A stretch of 64,000 bases of DNA from Algibacter sp. (GTDB taxonomy: Bacteria; Bacteroidota; Bacteroidia; Flavobacteriales; Flavobacteriaceae). The stretch covers positions 42,192 to 106,191 of the forward strand of contig NZ_JAQWOO010000025.1 in the NCBI RefSeq assembly GCF_029245835.1. Reading direction: 5' to 3'. The notes beneath the pieces were generated by a model that ran no database searches, was not told the origin of the DNA, and was given only the letters and a program-made list of their open reading frames with translations. Shown here one piece after another: positions 48,369 through 57,031 of the stretch (the first letter of the stretch is position 1; every line of letters starts with the position of its first letter). Both the position numbers and the translations under genes were made by a program.

Positions 48369-50720
48369 TTAAAATTGAACTCTTAAACTTACATTTGGAG
48401 TGATGCCTAAAGATTTGTTTTCAATGGTATTAATAGCATTATTTTCATCTAACGTGTAATAGGTGTTGATAATATTGTTTTTATTAAGAAGGTTCCAAAT
48501 GGATGCTCCAATAGTGGCTTTTGCCGAATTAAAGATATTAAAAGCATAAGTTGCAGAACAATCTACCCTTAAATAATCGTCTAATCTGCTACTGTTAGGC
48601 GAAACATAAGTGATAGCATTGTCTTCTGTATTATCATTATTAGCTGGCTCTGTATTTGGTGTGCCAGAATGCCAGTTTAATCCAGCAGCAAACTTAATAT
48701 TATTGTTTGTATAAGTTCCAGCAAAGGTTAATGCATGAGTTATATCTAAATTATTAGGGAATTTTTCACCATTATTTAAATCATCAAAAGTGTAATTATT
48801 ACTGCTGTAAGAATACGAAATCCAACTGCTTACTATATCGCTAAACTGTTTATTTATAAGGAAGTCAACACCTGTTATTTCATAACTACCTATGCTATTT
48901 ACAAATTGAAATTGATTTTGAAAGCCTTGACTTCTGCTAGTAATACCATCAACCTTTTTTAAATAGGTCTCCGCACTTATTAGTAATTTGTTTTTATTGT
49001 AATGAAAACCAGCAGATAGCTGTTTGCTTTTTAAAACAGGAATAGGGTAGATGGTTTGATTGTTTTCAATCAAAACGTCTTCATTATTGTTTGAAAGTAC
49101 CCATCGGCGTTTTTCAATACCTAAAAAATCGTTTTGTAAATCGATAATTTGTGTTGTAGTCTGACTTTTAAATTCGCCTAAAATTTCAAAACGAAAGTTA
49201 TTTAAAAAACGTTGAGAAATACTTAATCTAGGTTCTGCAAAAAGCATATCAAATTTTTCAATGTAATTTAATCGACCACCTAACGTTAATTTAGTTTTAG
49301 CATCATTAGACAGAAAACCAGTTTCAGCATAAGCAGAATGACTCCTTATAACGTTCCTTACAAAGCTTCTGAAATTAGGGTTATTAACATCTTCTAAATT
49401 ACTGATGCCTACCTCTGTAAATTGATATCCACTATTAAGTTTTAATTGACTGTTTGCCTTGTAATTGATGTCAATTTTAGCAGAACCATCATAGACTTCA
49501 TTTTCTTGAATTAAACGTTGATTATTAATCACATCGAAATTAGTTGCATCCAAATCATAATTAGAAACATAAACTTGTGCCGTTGTTGAAAGTTTTTCAT
49601 TCCAATCTCTAGAATAAGTAACTCCAAAAGCTAAATTTTGTTGAGAGAGGCTGCTGTTTAAGACTTCATTTCTGTCGTTTATGGTTGATTGTTCGTCATA
49701 ATTCAACCTATTATTCACGTTTAAAAAATGAAAGCGAACCTTATCTTTTTTAGAAATATCGTAAAGAAATTTAGCAGCAATATCATAGAAATAAAAAGAC
49801 TCATTTTGTGAAATAGAACTCCTGTTACCATTTCCTTTTGAAAAATCTGAATCTTGAAAAATACGCTTAAAATATTGGTCGTAAGTTACCGTGTTTATCA
49901 AATCTGTTATGGAACGTCGTGTAGATAATTGTAACTCAGTATTTCTAGATAAAGGCACTTTAATATAACCATCCGTATTAATTAAATTGAAGCCTAAGCC
50001 TGCATCAAATTCGTTATCAATGTCGTCTGGTAATTTCATATCTATAATACTTGAAATGCCATCTCCATATTTAGCACTTGTGCCATTTTTATAAACATTA
50101 ATACGTTTAGTAGTGTGTGGATTAAATGCAGAGATCAACCCGAAAAAGTGACCAGATTGATACATTTTTATGCCGTCCCAAAGCAGAAGATTTTGATCGT
50201 GAGTACCACCGCGAACGTTAATATTAGATACCGTTTCGTCAGTACTAATGATACCCGGAATTGCTTGTATGGTTTGTAAAACATCTGGTTCGATAAGACC
50301 AGGTAAGATGCCAAATGTTTTTGGTTTAATGGTTAAAGATCCATCATTGAGTTTCGTAATGCCAGAAGTTAAATAGTTGGTTATAACTATTTCTTCAAGG
50401 CTTTGTATTCTAAATTCATTCTGTTTTTTTTTTATCGCTTTAATAACAACAAAACGGTTGTCTAATAATTCAAAATCTAATTGTGTTTCAGATTGAAGAA
50501 ACGCTAAAACCTCTTTTAAGGATAACTCTTTATGTGGAGTAGCTACTTCTTTATCATTGATAGTTTCATTAACATACGAAAAACTAATATTATAGGTTTC
50601 TGAAAGTGCTTTTAAAACAATGCTAAGCGGTTGCTTTTCTTTTTGAATGGTTTGTGCTTTTACAGCCGCAACATTCAAAAAAAATACAGAAAAAATAATA
50701 GAAAAAATGGTTCTATTCAC
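48369..50720 (-). CDS. STN-domain TonB-dependent receptor (FecA-like signal transducer)
   Basis: 783 aa. Signal peptide (1-22, ending VAAVKAQT), STN domain (about 25-95, QPLSIVLKALSETYNISFSYV), plug (about 115-230, NVRGGTHDQNLLLWDGI) and beta-barrel ending in aromatic LRVQF. The STN domain is what contacts FecR-type anti-sigma factors, so this receptor should both import and signal. It overlaps the fecR gene by 8 bp. It is shorter than SusC proteins, lacks the usual carboxypeptidase-like N domain, and has no SusD partner gene. Confidence 0.93.
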   Translation of the reverse strand: MNRTIFSIIFSVFFLNVAAVKAQTIQKEKQPLSIVLKALSETYNISFSYVNETINDKEVATPHKELSLKEVLAFLQSETQLDFELLDNRFVVIKAIKKKQNEFRIQSLEEIVITNYLTSGITKLNDGSLTIKPKTFGILPGLIEPDVLQTIQAIPGIISTDETVSNINVRGGTHDQNLLLWDGIKMYQSGHFFGLISAFNPHTTKRINVYKNGTSAKYGDGISSIIDMKLPDDIDNEFDAGLGFNLINTDGYIKVPLSRNTELQLSTRRSITDLINTVTYDQYFKRIFQDSDFSKGNGNRSSISQNESFYFYDIAAKFLYDISKKDKVRFHFLNVNNRLNYDEQSTINDRNEVLNSSLSQQNLAFGVTYSRDWNEKLSTTAQVYVSNYDLDATNFDVINNQRLIQENEVYDGSAKIDINYKANSQLKLNSGYQFTEVGISNLEDVNNPNFRSFVRNVIRSHSAYAETGFLSNDAKTKLTLGGRLNYIEKFDMLFAEPRLSISQRFLNNFRFEILGEFKSQTTTQIIDLQNDFLGIEKRRWVLSNNNEDVLIENNQTIYPIPVLKSKQLSAGFHYNKNKLLISAETYLKKVDGITSRSQGFQNQFQFVNSIGSYEITGVDFLINKQFSDIVSSWISYSYSSNNYTFDDLNNGEKFPNNLDITHALTFAGTYTNNNIKFAAGLNWHSGTPNTEPANNDNTEDNAITYVSPNSSRLDDYLRVDCSATYAFNIFNSAKATIGASIWNLLNKNNIINTYYTLDENNAINTIENKSLGITPNVSLRVQF

Positions 50721-51609
50721 CTTTTAAAGTAATCGTATTATTCGATTTGCTATACGTTGCATGTAAAGGTAAGCTAATTGACTTTAAAGCTACATCGATA
50801 TTATCGTGAGCAAAACTACCTGTAAATAACTGTTCAGAGTCAATACCAATTAAAGTAACATCAACATCATACTGTCTTTCAAATTCAGCAATAACAGTTT
50901 TGTAAGGCAAGCTTATAAACGTACTAGCGTTATTTAACCACGAAGGCATGGTGCGGTTTTCTTTTTCTTTTGCAATTACTTCCCCATCAATTATTAAAAA
51001 GCTGTTTCCAGGTTTTAATTTTGTTTCTTGAGCGTTGTAAGTCACGCCAACTAGTCCTTCGTAGCAAATAACCTCAAAATAATTGTCCCGTTGTTTTACA
51101 TTAAATTGAGTACCATAAACCCTTACGGTTCCTGATGTTGTTTTTACCTTAAATGATGATCCTTTAGCAACTTTAAAAAAGGCTTCTCCATGAAGTTCTA
51201 CTTCGCGTTCATGTTTCCAATCTTTTTTATTAAAAACTAAATGAGACTTTGCGTTGAGGGAAACACGAGACGCATCTGGTAATTCTATAGTTGTTTTTTG
51301 TGCATATTCAGTAGAGATTTTAGTATCTAAAGTGGTTGTATAATAGTATAAACTAAAACACACAGCAAGTATAGCAGCAACACGCATAAGTGGATTAAAC
51401 CAATGTGTAGATTTTTGTTTTTTGCTTTTAATAGCAGATAATACCTTTTCTAATTGCTTAGGAGTATCATATTCATCAGCTTTAAAAGCTTGTAAGTTGT
51501 TATTTAATTTTGCTAAATCATCATAGTCCTCAAGGTTTTTAAAAGCCTTAAGTTCTTGATTATTTAGGTTATTATCTAACCATTTCGATATGAGTTCTTC
51601 TCTATTCAT
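50713..51609 (-). CDS. FecR-family anti-sigma factor
   Basis: 298 aa. N-terminal cytoplasmic part with the WLDNNL-type motif (sigma-binding), a membrane segment at about 72-92 (MRVAAILAVCFSLYYYTT), the periplasmic FecR domain (TIELPDASRVSLNAKSHL, VYGTQFNVK) and a C-terminal DUF4974-like, STN-shaped domain (FERQYDVDVTLIG). It keeps the ECF sigma factor in check until the receptor signals. The gene has a conserved promoter-like element 30-60 bp upstream and overlaps the receptor gene. Confidence 0.93.
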   Translation of the reverse strand: MNREELISKWLDNNLNNQELKAFKNLEDYDDLAKLNNNLQAFKADEYDTPKQLEKVLSAIKSKKQKSTHWFNPLMRVAAILAVCFSLYYYTTTLDTKISTEYAQKTTIELPDASRVSLNAKSHLVFNKKDWKHEREVELHGEAFFKVAKGSSFKVKTTSGTVRVYGTQFNVKQRDNYFEVICYEGLVGVTYNAQETKLKPGNSFLIIDGEVIAKEKENRTMPSWLNNASTFISLPYKTVIAEFERQYDVDVTLIGIDSEQLFTGSFAHDNIDVALKSISLPLHATYSKSNNTITLKGE

Positions 51610-51647
51610 GATTTCTATACAACTATATAACAGTTAACTTTTATTTT

Positions 51648-51670
51648 TTCCTACCCCTCTATTTAAAAAA
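51648..51670 (-). promoter_or_regulatory. Putative ECF sigma target promoter, fecR copy
   Basis: On the minus strand TTTTTTAAATAGAGGG then GTAGGAA, 39 bp ahead of the fecR start codon. The same 22-23 bp (one G fewer) occurs on the plus strand at 52308 ahead of the divergent lipoprotein gene. Confidence 0.6.
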
Positions 51671-51725
51671 TTCTAAAATCCTCAAAACATAAATACCAAA
51701 AAGCATAGTTTTTAACAGCTAACAA

Positions 51726-52241
51726 CTACAACTCCTTAATATCCTTCCTCAATTTTGTTAAGGCTCCATAAATACGTTTTTCAACCGCTTTAGTCGAAAT
51801 ACTCAAAATTTCAGCAATTTCCTTAAAACGTTTTCCTTCAACGCGGTTCATCATAAAAGCTTCACGTTGCGCCTCCGTTAAATTTGAAAGTGCTTTTTGT
51901 AATTTATCATTATACTCAGATTCCTGCATTAAAAATTCAGGATTCTCGTTAGTTGATGCTTTAGGTTTGGTTTGCTGATGTTTTAAAACTACTTTTCTAT
52001 GCGCTACTTCATTCAACATTAAATTATTGGCAGCAGTAAACAGAAAACTCTTTGCTTTCTCTGGCGAAATTTTAGCGCAGTTCTCCCATAACTTAATAAA
52101 AGCTTCTTGCACTTTGTCCTTCGGGTTCAGTAAATCTCCAAACTTATAATACAAAAAGTTATGTAAATCTTTAGCGTGTTTATTAAAAATGGAAGAAAAT
52201 AAGTGTTCTTCACAAATATTTTCGTGTAGTTGTTTTGCCAT
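51726..52241 (-). CDS. ECF RNA polymerase sigma factor (FecI-like)
   Basis: 171 aa. Region 2 (DLHNFLYYKFGDLLNPKDKV, AFIKLWENC) and region 4 helix-turn-helix (LTEAQREAFMMNRVEG, KEIAEILSISTKAVEKRI). It lies 116 bp ahead of fecR on the same strand and is the likely reader of the AGAGGGTAGGAA element present before fecR and before the divergent lipoprotein. Its own promoter region is AT-rich with TATTTTAG (one mismatch to the housekeeping element), suggesting that it is made at a basal level. Confidence 0.94.
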   Translation of the reverse strand: MAKQLHENICEEHLFSSIFNKHAKDLHNFLYYKFGDLLNPKDKVQEAFIKLWENCAKISPEKAKSFLFTAANNLMLNEVAHRKVVLKHQQTKPKASTNENPEFLMQESEYNDKLQKALSNLTEAQREAFMMNRVEGKRFKEIAEILSISTKAVEKRIYGALTKLRKDIKEL

Positions 52242-52307
52242 TATAATTGGTAGTTGGTGCCACTAAAATAAGGTTTTTTACAGTTTGTAATTTTTAATTT
52301 TTTAATT

Positions 52308-52329
52308 TTTTTTAAATAGAGGGTAGGAA
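52308..52329 (+). promoter_or_regulatory. Putative ECF sigma target promoter, lipoprotein copy
   Basis: TTTTTTAAATAGAGGG then TAGGAA, 109 bp ahead of the ATG at 52439. It is the twin of the element upstream of fecR on the other strand, differing by one G. Confidence 0.6.
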
Positions 52330-52438
52330 TTTTTAAGGTTATCCTGTTTTATATTCAAAACACCCTAATTCATAGTGTCTTTTAGGAAATAAAAAAAGTC
52401 AAGATGAGTTTATTAAGTTTAACCCAAAATCATTTACC

Positions 52439-54187
52439 ATGAAAACTACAATGAAGACATTATTACTAATTCCTTTTTTTGCCCTTTTATTATTCACGTC
52501 TTGTCAAGATGAAGTCACTGAGATTTCTCAACCACAAGAAAGTGAAGCCCTAACTGCCGAATCTGAACTCACAGGCTTAATGTTCTCCACATCTATCATG
52601 GACGGATCTGCTGATAATATTATTGACAATGCCAGCTGTACATCTGTCAAATTACCAATAACTGTAAAAGTTAATGGTCTTGAAATTATTATAGACTCTA
52701 GAGAAGACTTTAAAGTCATTGAAGCTATTTTCAATGAGTTTGAAGATGATGATGATAGGTTAGATATTATTTTCCCAATTACTATAATTCTATCAGATCA
52801 TGAAGAAATCGTTATTGAGAGTCATGATGCTTTAGAGGAGCTTATAGAAGATTGTAGAGGCGAAAATGAAGAAGATGACGATATTGAATGTATCGATTTT
52901 CAATACCCAATTTCATTTTCAGTATTCAATACAGACTTCCAAATTATTGATGTTATAACTATAGAAAACGATAGACAGTTACACCGTTTTTTAAAGCGCG
53001 TAAGAAATGCTGAAGTTATTGCGAGTCTTAATTTCCCAATGACACTTGAGTATGCAGATGAAACAACTGTTCAAGTTAGTAACAACCAAGAATTAGCAAG
53101 AACAATAAAAGAAGCAAGAAACGCTTGTGATGAAGATGATGATAACGATTACGGTGATGACGATTTTACAAAAGAACGTTTAGATAAATATTTAGTAACC
53201 TGTCCTTGGTTAGTTCATGAATTCCGAAGAAATGATATTAGTTTATCAAATCAATATATCGACTATGCCTTAAACTTTAAGGAAGATGGTGTTGTTGTTA
53301 TGCGTGCTAGAGGTGGTGATATCGTAACAGGTACCTGGAGTACTCGAGTAACCGATAGAGGTGCGCTATTAAAAATGGAGTTTGAAAATTTAGCAGATTT
53401 TACTTTAGAATGGATTGTGTATGATATCGAAGATGGTAAGATTAAAGTTTTTGAAGTAGGTGGGAATAAAATCATCTTAAAGCGAAACTGTGATGTAATT
53501 ATCGATATTACTAAAGAACGTATTGAAGACTATTTAGAAGAATGTTTATGGAGGATAGCGCGACTAAGTGTAAACGGCGCAGATAATGAAAAAGAATACA
53601 TAGGTACACCATTAAAATTCTACGAAAATAATATTGTAAAACTTAGAGTAAATGGTGAGTTAGTTCAAGGTACTTACCAGATAGGAGTTAGAAACGCTGG
53701 TTTTATTTTACAAATAACCTTAGAGGGCAGACCAAATTTGAAATTAGAATGGCTAATTACCTTCTTAAAAGAAGATTTAATTAGGCTTGAAAATGCTAAT
53801 AATAAAATGATTCTAGAAAGACATTGCCCAGGTATAGATAATGATTTAACATATGTTGAAGGTGTGTTAATTAACGGGGAGTGGGAAGTTGCAGCTTATC
53901 AAGTTGATGGCGAAAATAGACCAGAAGAATTCTTTATGTACACTTTAGAATTTATAGAAACAGGACGAGTAAAAGTAACAGATCCTAACAACGGCGTGTT
54001 TAGTGGCGCTTGGCTTTCTTACAGAAAAGAAGGTTTAAATCTTGGGTTGTATTTCGGAAATAACGCACCTTTTGATGACTTAAACCACCGTTGGAAAATT
54101 AAAGAAATTACGCCTAATAGAATAGAATTAAAAGATTTTAATGCCAATGGCGAAATAGAACGCATTCTAGTTCTAGAAAAGAAATAA
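52439..54187 (+). CDS. Acidic repeat lipoprotein of unknown function
   Basis: 582 aa, not recognised. Lipoprotein signal with lipidated Cys22 (LLLFTSCQDE). Residues about 62-240 contain four repeats of about 42 residues (KLPITVKVNGLEIII, IFPITIILSDHEEIVI, QYPISFSVFNTDFQI, NFPMTLEYADETTVQV), each followed by a helix and separated by acidic loops (EDDDDR, ENEEDDDIE, DEDDDNDYGDDD). Residues about 248-582 contain three lipocalin-like units of 105-115 residues (DFTKERLDKYLVTCPW, DITKERIEDYLEECLW, then a more diverged one with GEWEVAAYQVDG). It is divergent from the sigma gene and shares its putative promoter motif with fecR. Possibly the surface ligand-binder of the receptor; the acidic loops could bind divalent metal. 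Both points are inference. Confidence 0.8.
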   Translation: MKTTMKTLLLIPFFALLLFTSCQDEVTEISQPQESEALTAESELTGLMFSTSIMDGSADNIIDNASCTSVKLPITVKVNGLEIIIDSREDFKVIEAIFNEFEDDDDRLDIIFPITIILSDHEEIVIESHDALEELIEDCRGENEEDDDIECIDFQYPISFSVFNTDFQIIDVITIENDRQLHRFLKRVRNAEVIASLNFPMTLEYADETTVQVSNNQELARTIKEARNACDEDDDNDYGDDDFTKERLDKYLVTCPWLVHEFRRNDISLSNQYIDYALNFKEDGVVVMRARGGDIVTGTWSTRVTDRGALLKMEFENLADFTLEWIVYDIEDGKIKVFEVGGNKIILKRNCDVIIDITKERIEDYLEECLWRIARLSVNGADNEKEYIGTPLKFYENNIVKLRVNGELVQGTYQIGVRNAGFILQITLEGRPNLKLEWLITFLKEDLIRLENANNKMILERHCPGIDNDLTYVEGVLINGEWEVAAYQVDGENRPEEFFMYTLEFIETGRVKVTDPNNGVFSGAWLSYRKEGLNLGLYFGNNAPFDDLNHRWKIKEITPNRIELKDFNANGEIERILVLEKK

Positions 54188-54258
54188 ACTAACATGTTTG
54201 CTTAAAAGAGAAACTTAATTTTCGGTTGGTTAGGTTAAATAACAAAGTTTCCTTTTAC

Positions 54259-54292
54259 AAAGGCTGTCATCCCCAAATGGCAGCCTTTTTTT
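54259..54292 (+). terminator. Terminator after the acidic lipoprotein gene
   Basis: AAAGGCTGTCAT (54259-54270) pairs with ATGGCAGCCTTT (54277-54288), 12 bp with one G-U pair, loop CCCCAA, followed by seven T. Confidence 0.9.
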
Positions 54293-54303
54293 ATAAATTA
54301 TTT

Positions 54304-54453
54304 GGGCGTTACCTCAAGGGTCGGGCTATCCACTATATCTTTTTTAAACGTCATAGCGAGTACAAAGGACGTGGCTATCTTCTAAATGGTAGTTTATAAA
54401 CAATCTTTATTCTTATTAGTTTTAAAAAAGGATGCCGTTACTATCCCTAACGC
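54304..54453 (+). repeat. GGGCG...ACGC structured repeat, copy C, with nested insert
   Basis: Outer stem GCGTTA (54306-54311) with TAACGC (54448-54453), then ACC-TCAA-GGGT hairpin, TCGGGC, and ATGCCG...ATCCCTAACGC at the end. It is longer than the other copies because of a middle part with GTCATAGCGAG and related words, itself like a dispersed Bacteroidota repeat. It fills most of the 411-bp gap between the lipoprotein gene and ffh. Confidence 0.65.
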
Positions 54454-54526
54454 GGGTTAGTAACTAAAATTAAACTTATAAGTAAAAGCCAAATACAATC
54501 CCATAAAAACAAAATATTTAGTTATT

Positions 54527-54555
54527 TTTGTAACTTAAAAATACAATTATATTTG
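54527..54555 (+). promoter_or_regulatory. ffh promoter
   Basis: TTTG (54527-54530), 17 nt, then TATATTTG (54548-54555), an exact TAnnTTTG. A second exact TATTTTTG lies at 54523-54530. The spacer to the ffh ATG shows 7-nt units (CTGAAAG, CTGCCTA, CTGAACA, CTAAAAT). Confidence 0.6.
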
Positions 54556-54598
54556 GCAAACTATTTACTGAAAGCTGCCTACTGAACACTAAAATATT

Positions 54599-55927
54599 AT
54601 GTTTAATAATTTAAGCGAAAAATTAGATAAAGCCTTACACGTTCTTAAAGGACACGGAAGCATCACAGAAGTTAATGTAGCAGAAACTTTAAAAGAAGTA
54701 AGACGCGCATTACTTGATGCCGACGTTAACTTTAAAATCGCAAAAGATTTTACCACTAGAATAAAAGAAAAAGCACTAGGTCAAAACGTATTAACAACGT
54801 TACAGCCAGGGCAACTTATGGTTAAAATCGTAAAAGATGAGTTAACCCAACTTATGGGTGGCGATGCAGAAGGTCTTAACCTCTCAGGTACACCAACTGT
54901 TATTTTAATGTCTGGTTTACAAGGTTCTGGTAAAACCACATTTTCTGGTAAGCTTGCAAATTATCTAAAAAATAAAAAAACTAAAAAACCATTATTGGTA
55001 GCCTGTGATGTGTATCGTCCAGCAGCCATAGACCAATTGCATATCGTTGGAGAGCAAATAGGTGTTGAGGTTTTTAGTGATAAAGGCAATAACGATCCCG
55101 TTGCCATTTCTAAAGCAGCTCTTGCTCATGCCAAAGCAAACGGTTTTAACGTTGTAATTATAGATACCGCAGGTCGTTTAGCTGTCGATGAAGCAATGAT
55201 GACCGAAATATCAAACATCCACAAAGCCATTCAGCCACAAGAAACGTTATTTGTTGTAGATTCTATGACTGGGCAAGATGCCGTAAATACCGCAAAAGCC
55301 TTTAACGATGTATTAAATTTTGATGGTGTTATCCTTACCAAATTAGATGGTGATACTCGAGGTGGTGCAGCTATTTCTATAAAATCAGTAGTTAATAAAC
55401 CAATCAAGTTTATTGGTACAGGCGAGAAAATGGAAGCTATAGATGTATTCTATCCATCGCGTATGGCAGACCGTATCTTAGGGATGGGAGATGTTGTGTC
55501 TTTAGTCGAAAGAGCACAAGAGCAATTTGACGAAGAGGAGGCTAGAAAACTTCAAAAGAAAATAGCAAAAAATCAGTTCGGATTTGATGATTTCTTAAAA
55601 CAGATTCAGCAAATTAAGAAAATGGGAAACATGAAAGACCTTATGGGTATGATTCCTGGAGCTGGAAAAATGATGAAGGATGTTGATATTGATGATGATG
55701 CGTTTAAAGGTATCGAAGCTATTATTCACTCCATGACACCTAAAGAACGTACAAATCCATCTGTACTAAATGCAAGCCGAAAAAAACGAGTTGCAAAAGG
55801 CTCAGGGACATCAGTTCAAGAAGTCAATCAACTTTTAAAACAGTTTAACCAAATGAGTAAAATGATGAAAATGATGCAAGGTGGTGGCGGCAAAAAGATG
55901 ATGCAGATGATGCAGAATATGCGTTAA
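54599..55927 (+). CDS. ffh: Signal recognition particle protein Ffh (SRP54)
   Basis: 442 aa. N domain helices, G domain with G1 GLQGSGKTTFSGKLA, VACDVYRPAAIDQL, G3 DTAGRLAVDE and G4 TKLDGDTRGGAA, then the Met-rich M domain (PGAGKMMKDVD, ending MMKMMQGGGGKKMMQMM). Binds signal sequences of nascent membrane proteins and delivers them through FtsY to SecYEG. Stands alone with its own promoter. Confidence 0.98.
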   Translation: MFNNLSEKLDKALHVLKGHGSITEVNVAETLKEVRRALLDADVNFKIAKDFTTRIKEKALGQNVLTTLQPGQLMVKIVKDELTQLMGGDAEGLNLSGTPTVILMSGLQGSGKTTFSGKLANYLKNKKTKKPLLVACDVYRPAAIDQLHIVGEQIGVEVFSDKGNNDPVAISKAALAHAKANGFNVVIIDTAGRLAVDEAMMTEISNIHKAIQPQETLFVVDSMTGQDAVNTAKAFNDVLNFDGVILTKLDGDTRGGAAISIKSVVNKPIKFIGTGEKMEAIDVFYPSRMADRILGMGDVVSLVERAQEQFDEEEARKLQKKIAKNQFGFDDFLKQIQQIKKMGNMKDLMGMIPGAGKMMKDVDIDDDAFKGIEAIIHSMTPKERTNPSVLNASRKKRVAKGSGTSVQEVNQLLKQFNQMSKMMKMMQGGGGKKMMQMMQNMR

Positions 55928-56143
55928 TCTTGTTAAAAGTTAAAAGTTAAAAGTTAAAAGTTAAAAGCATTATGACGTGCTGAGCGCAGTCGAAGCATGC
56001 TAAATAAAGAATAAAATTAATATAATCTTTGCGCCTTAGCGCCTTTGCGAGAAAGTAATAGTCGTGATTCGTGGCGGGAAAATAACGTAACAGTGAGCCA
56101 GCAGAATAAGAACTGCGAATGCGATTGAAAACTATTTTTTATA
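55928..56143. repeat. Repeat-rich gap between ffh and folD
   Basis: The gap opens with four tandem GTTAAAA units (55935-55962), then GTGCTGAGCGCAGTCGAAGC, a word often dispersed in Flavobacteriaceae, then CTTTGCGCCTTAGCGCC and TTTGCGAG, another such word, and ends with GAATGCGATTGAAAACT before folD. No ORF or promoter stands out. Confidence 0.6.
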
Positions 56144-57022
56144 ATGACAATTTTAGACGGTAAAAAAGTAAGTAACGATATTAAAGATGAAATCGCTGAA
56201 CATGTAAAGTCAATGATTTCTAAAGGCGAGAAAGTCCCGCACCTTGCTGCAATTCTTGTAGGCTCAGATGGTGCAAGTATGACTTATGTAAATGCTAAAG
56301 TAAAAGCTTGTGAGCGTATCGGTTTTAACTCGACACTTATCGAGTTACCAGAGTATATTTCAGAAGAAGAATTGCTAGAAAAAATTCATGACTTAAACAC
56401 CAATGATGCTATTGATGGTTTTATTGTACAATTGCCATTGCCAGAACAAATCGATGAGCAAAAAGTGCTCATGGCTATTAATCCTGATAAAGATGTAGAC
56501 GGATTCCATCCAGTAAATGTTGGAAGAATGGCTTTGGATTTGCCAACTTTTCTGCCAGCAACGCCTTATGGTATCATGGAATTATTAGAGCGATATCAAA
56601 TTGAAACCTCAGGAAAAAACGTGGTTATTTTAGGTAGAAGCCATATTGTTGGTCGCCCTATAAGTATTTTGATGAGTCAAAAACGAAAAGCAGGTGATGC
56701 TACAGTAACAGTGGTTCATAGTCGTTCAAAAAATTTAGAAGATATTACCAGAGAAGCAGATATTGTAGTTGCAGCTATTGGAATTTCAGAATTTTTAACT
56801 GGTGATATGGTTAAGGAAGATGTTGTTATTATAGATGTAGGTATTACGCGCGTTCCTGATGCAACTAAAAAGAATGGGTACCGACTAGCTGGTGATGTAC
56901 ACTATGAAAGTGTTAGCCAGAAGGCAAGTTATATTACACCAGTTCCAGGAGGTGTTGGACCAATGACTATAGCCATGTTACTTAAAAACACGTTATTGGC
57001 TAGAGAAAGACATAATAAATAG
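56144..57022 (+). CDS. folD: Bifunctional methylenetetrahydrofolate dehydrogenase/cyclohydrolase
   Basis: 292 aa. [20 protein letters not shown] (catalytic Lys and Tyr region), [34 protein letters not shown], the NADP-binding [16 protein letters not shown] and [18 protein letters not shown] are intact. Converts 5,10-methylene-THF to 10-formyl-THF in two steps. A strong terminator follows directly and overlaps the next ORF. Confidence 0.98.
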   Translation: MTILDGKKVSNDIKDEIAEHVKSMISKGEKVPHLAAILVGSDGASMTYVNAKVKACERIGFNSTLIELPEYISEEELLEKIHDLNTNDAIDGFIVQLPLPEQIDEQKVLMAINPDKDVDGFHPVNVGRMALDLPTFLPATPYGIMELLERYQIETSGKNVVILGRSHIVGRPISILMSQKRKAGDATVTVVHSRSKNLEDITREADIVVAAIGISEFLTGDMVKEDVVIIDVGITRVPDATKKNGYRLAGDVHYESVSQKASYITPVPGGVGPMTIAMLLKNTLLARERHNK

Positions 57023-57031
57023 TATAATAAT

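Noticed and set aside
55935..55962. GTTAAAA array considered as a CRISPR array
   Set aside because: The unit is 7 nt with no spacers, and no cas gene is present in the window.
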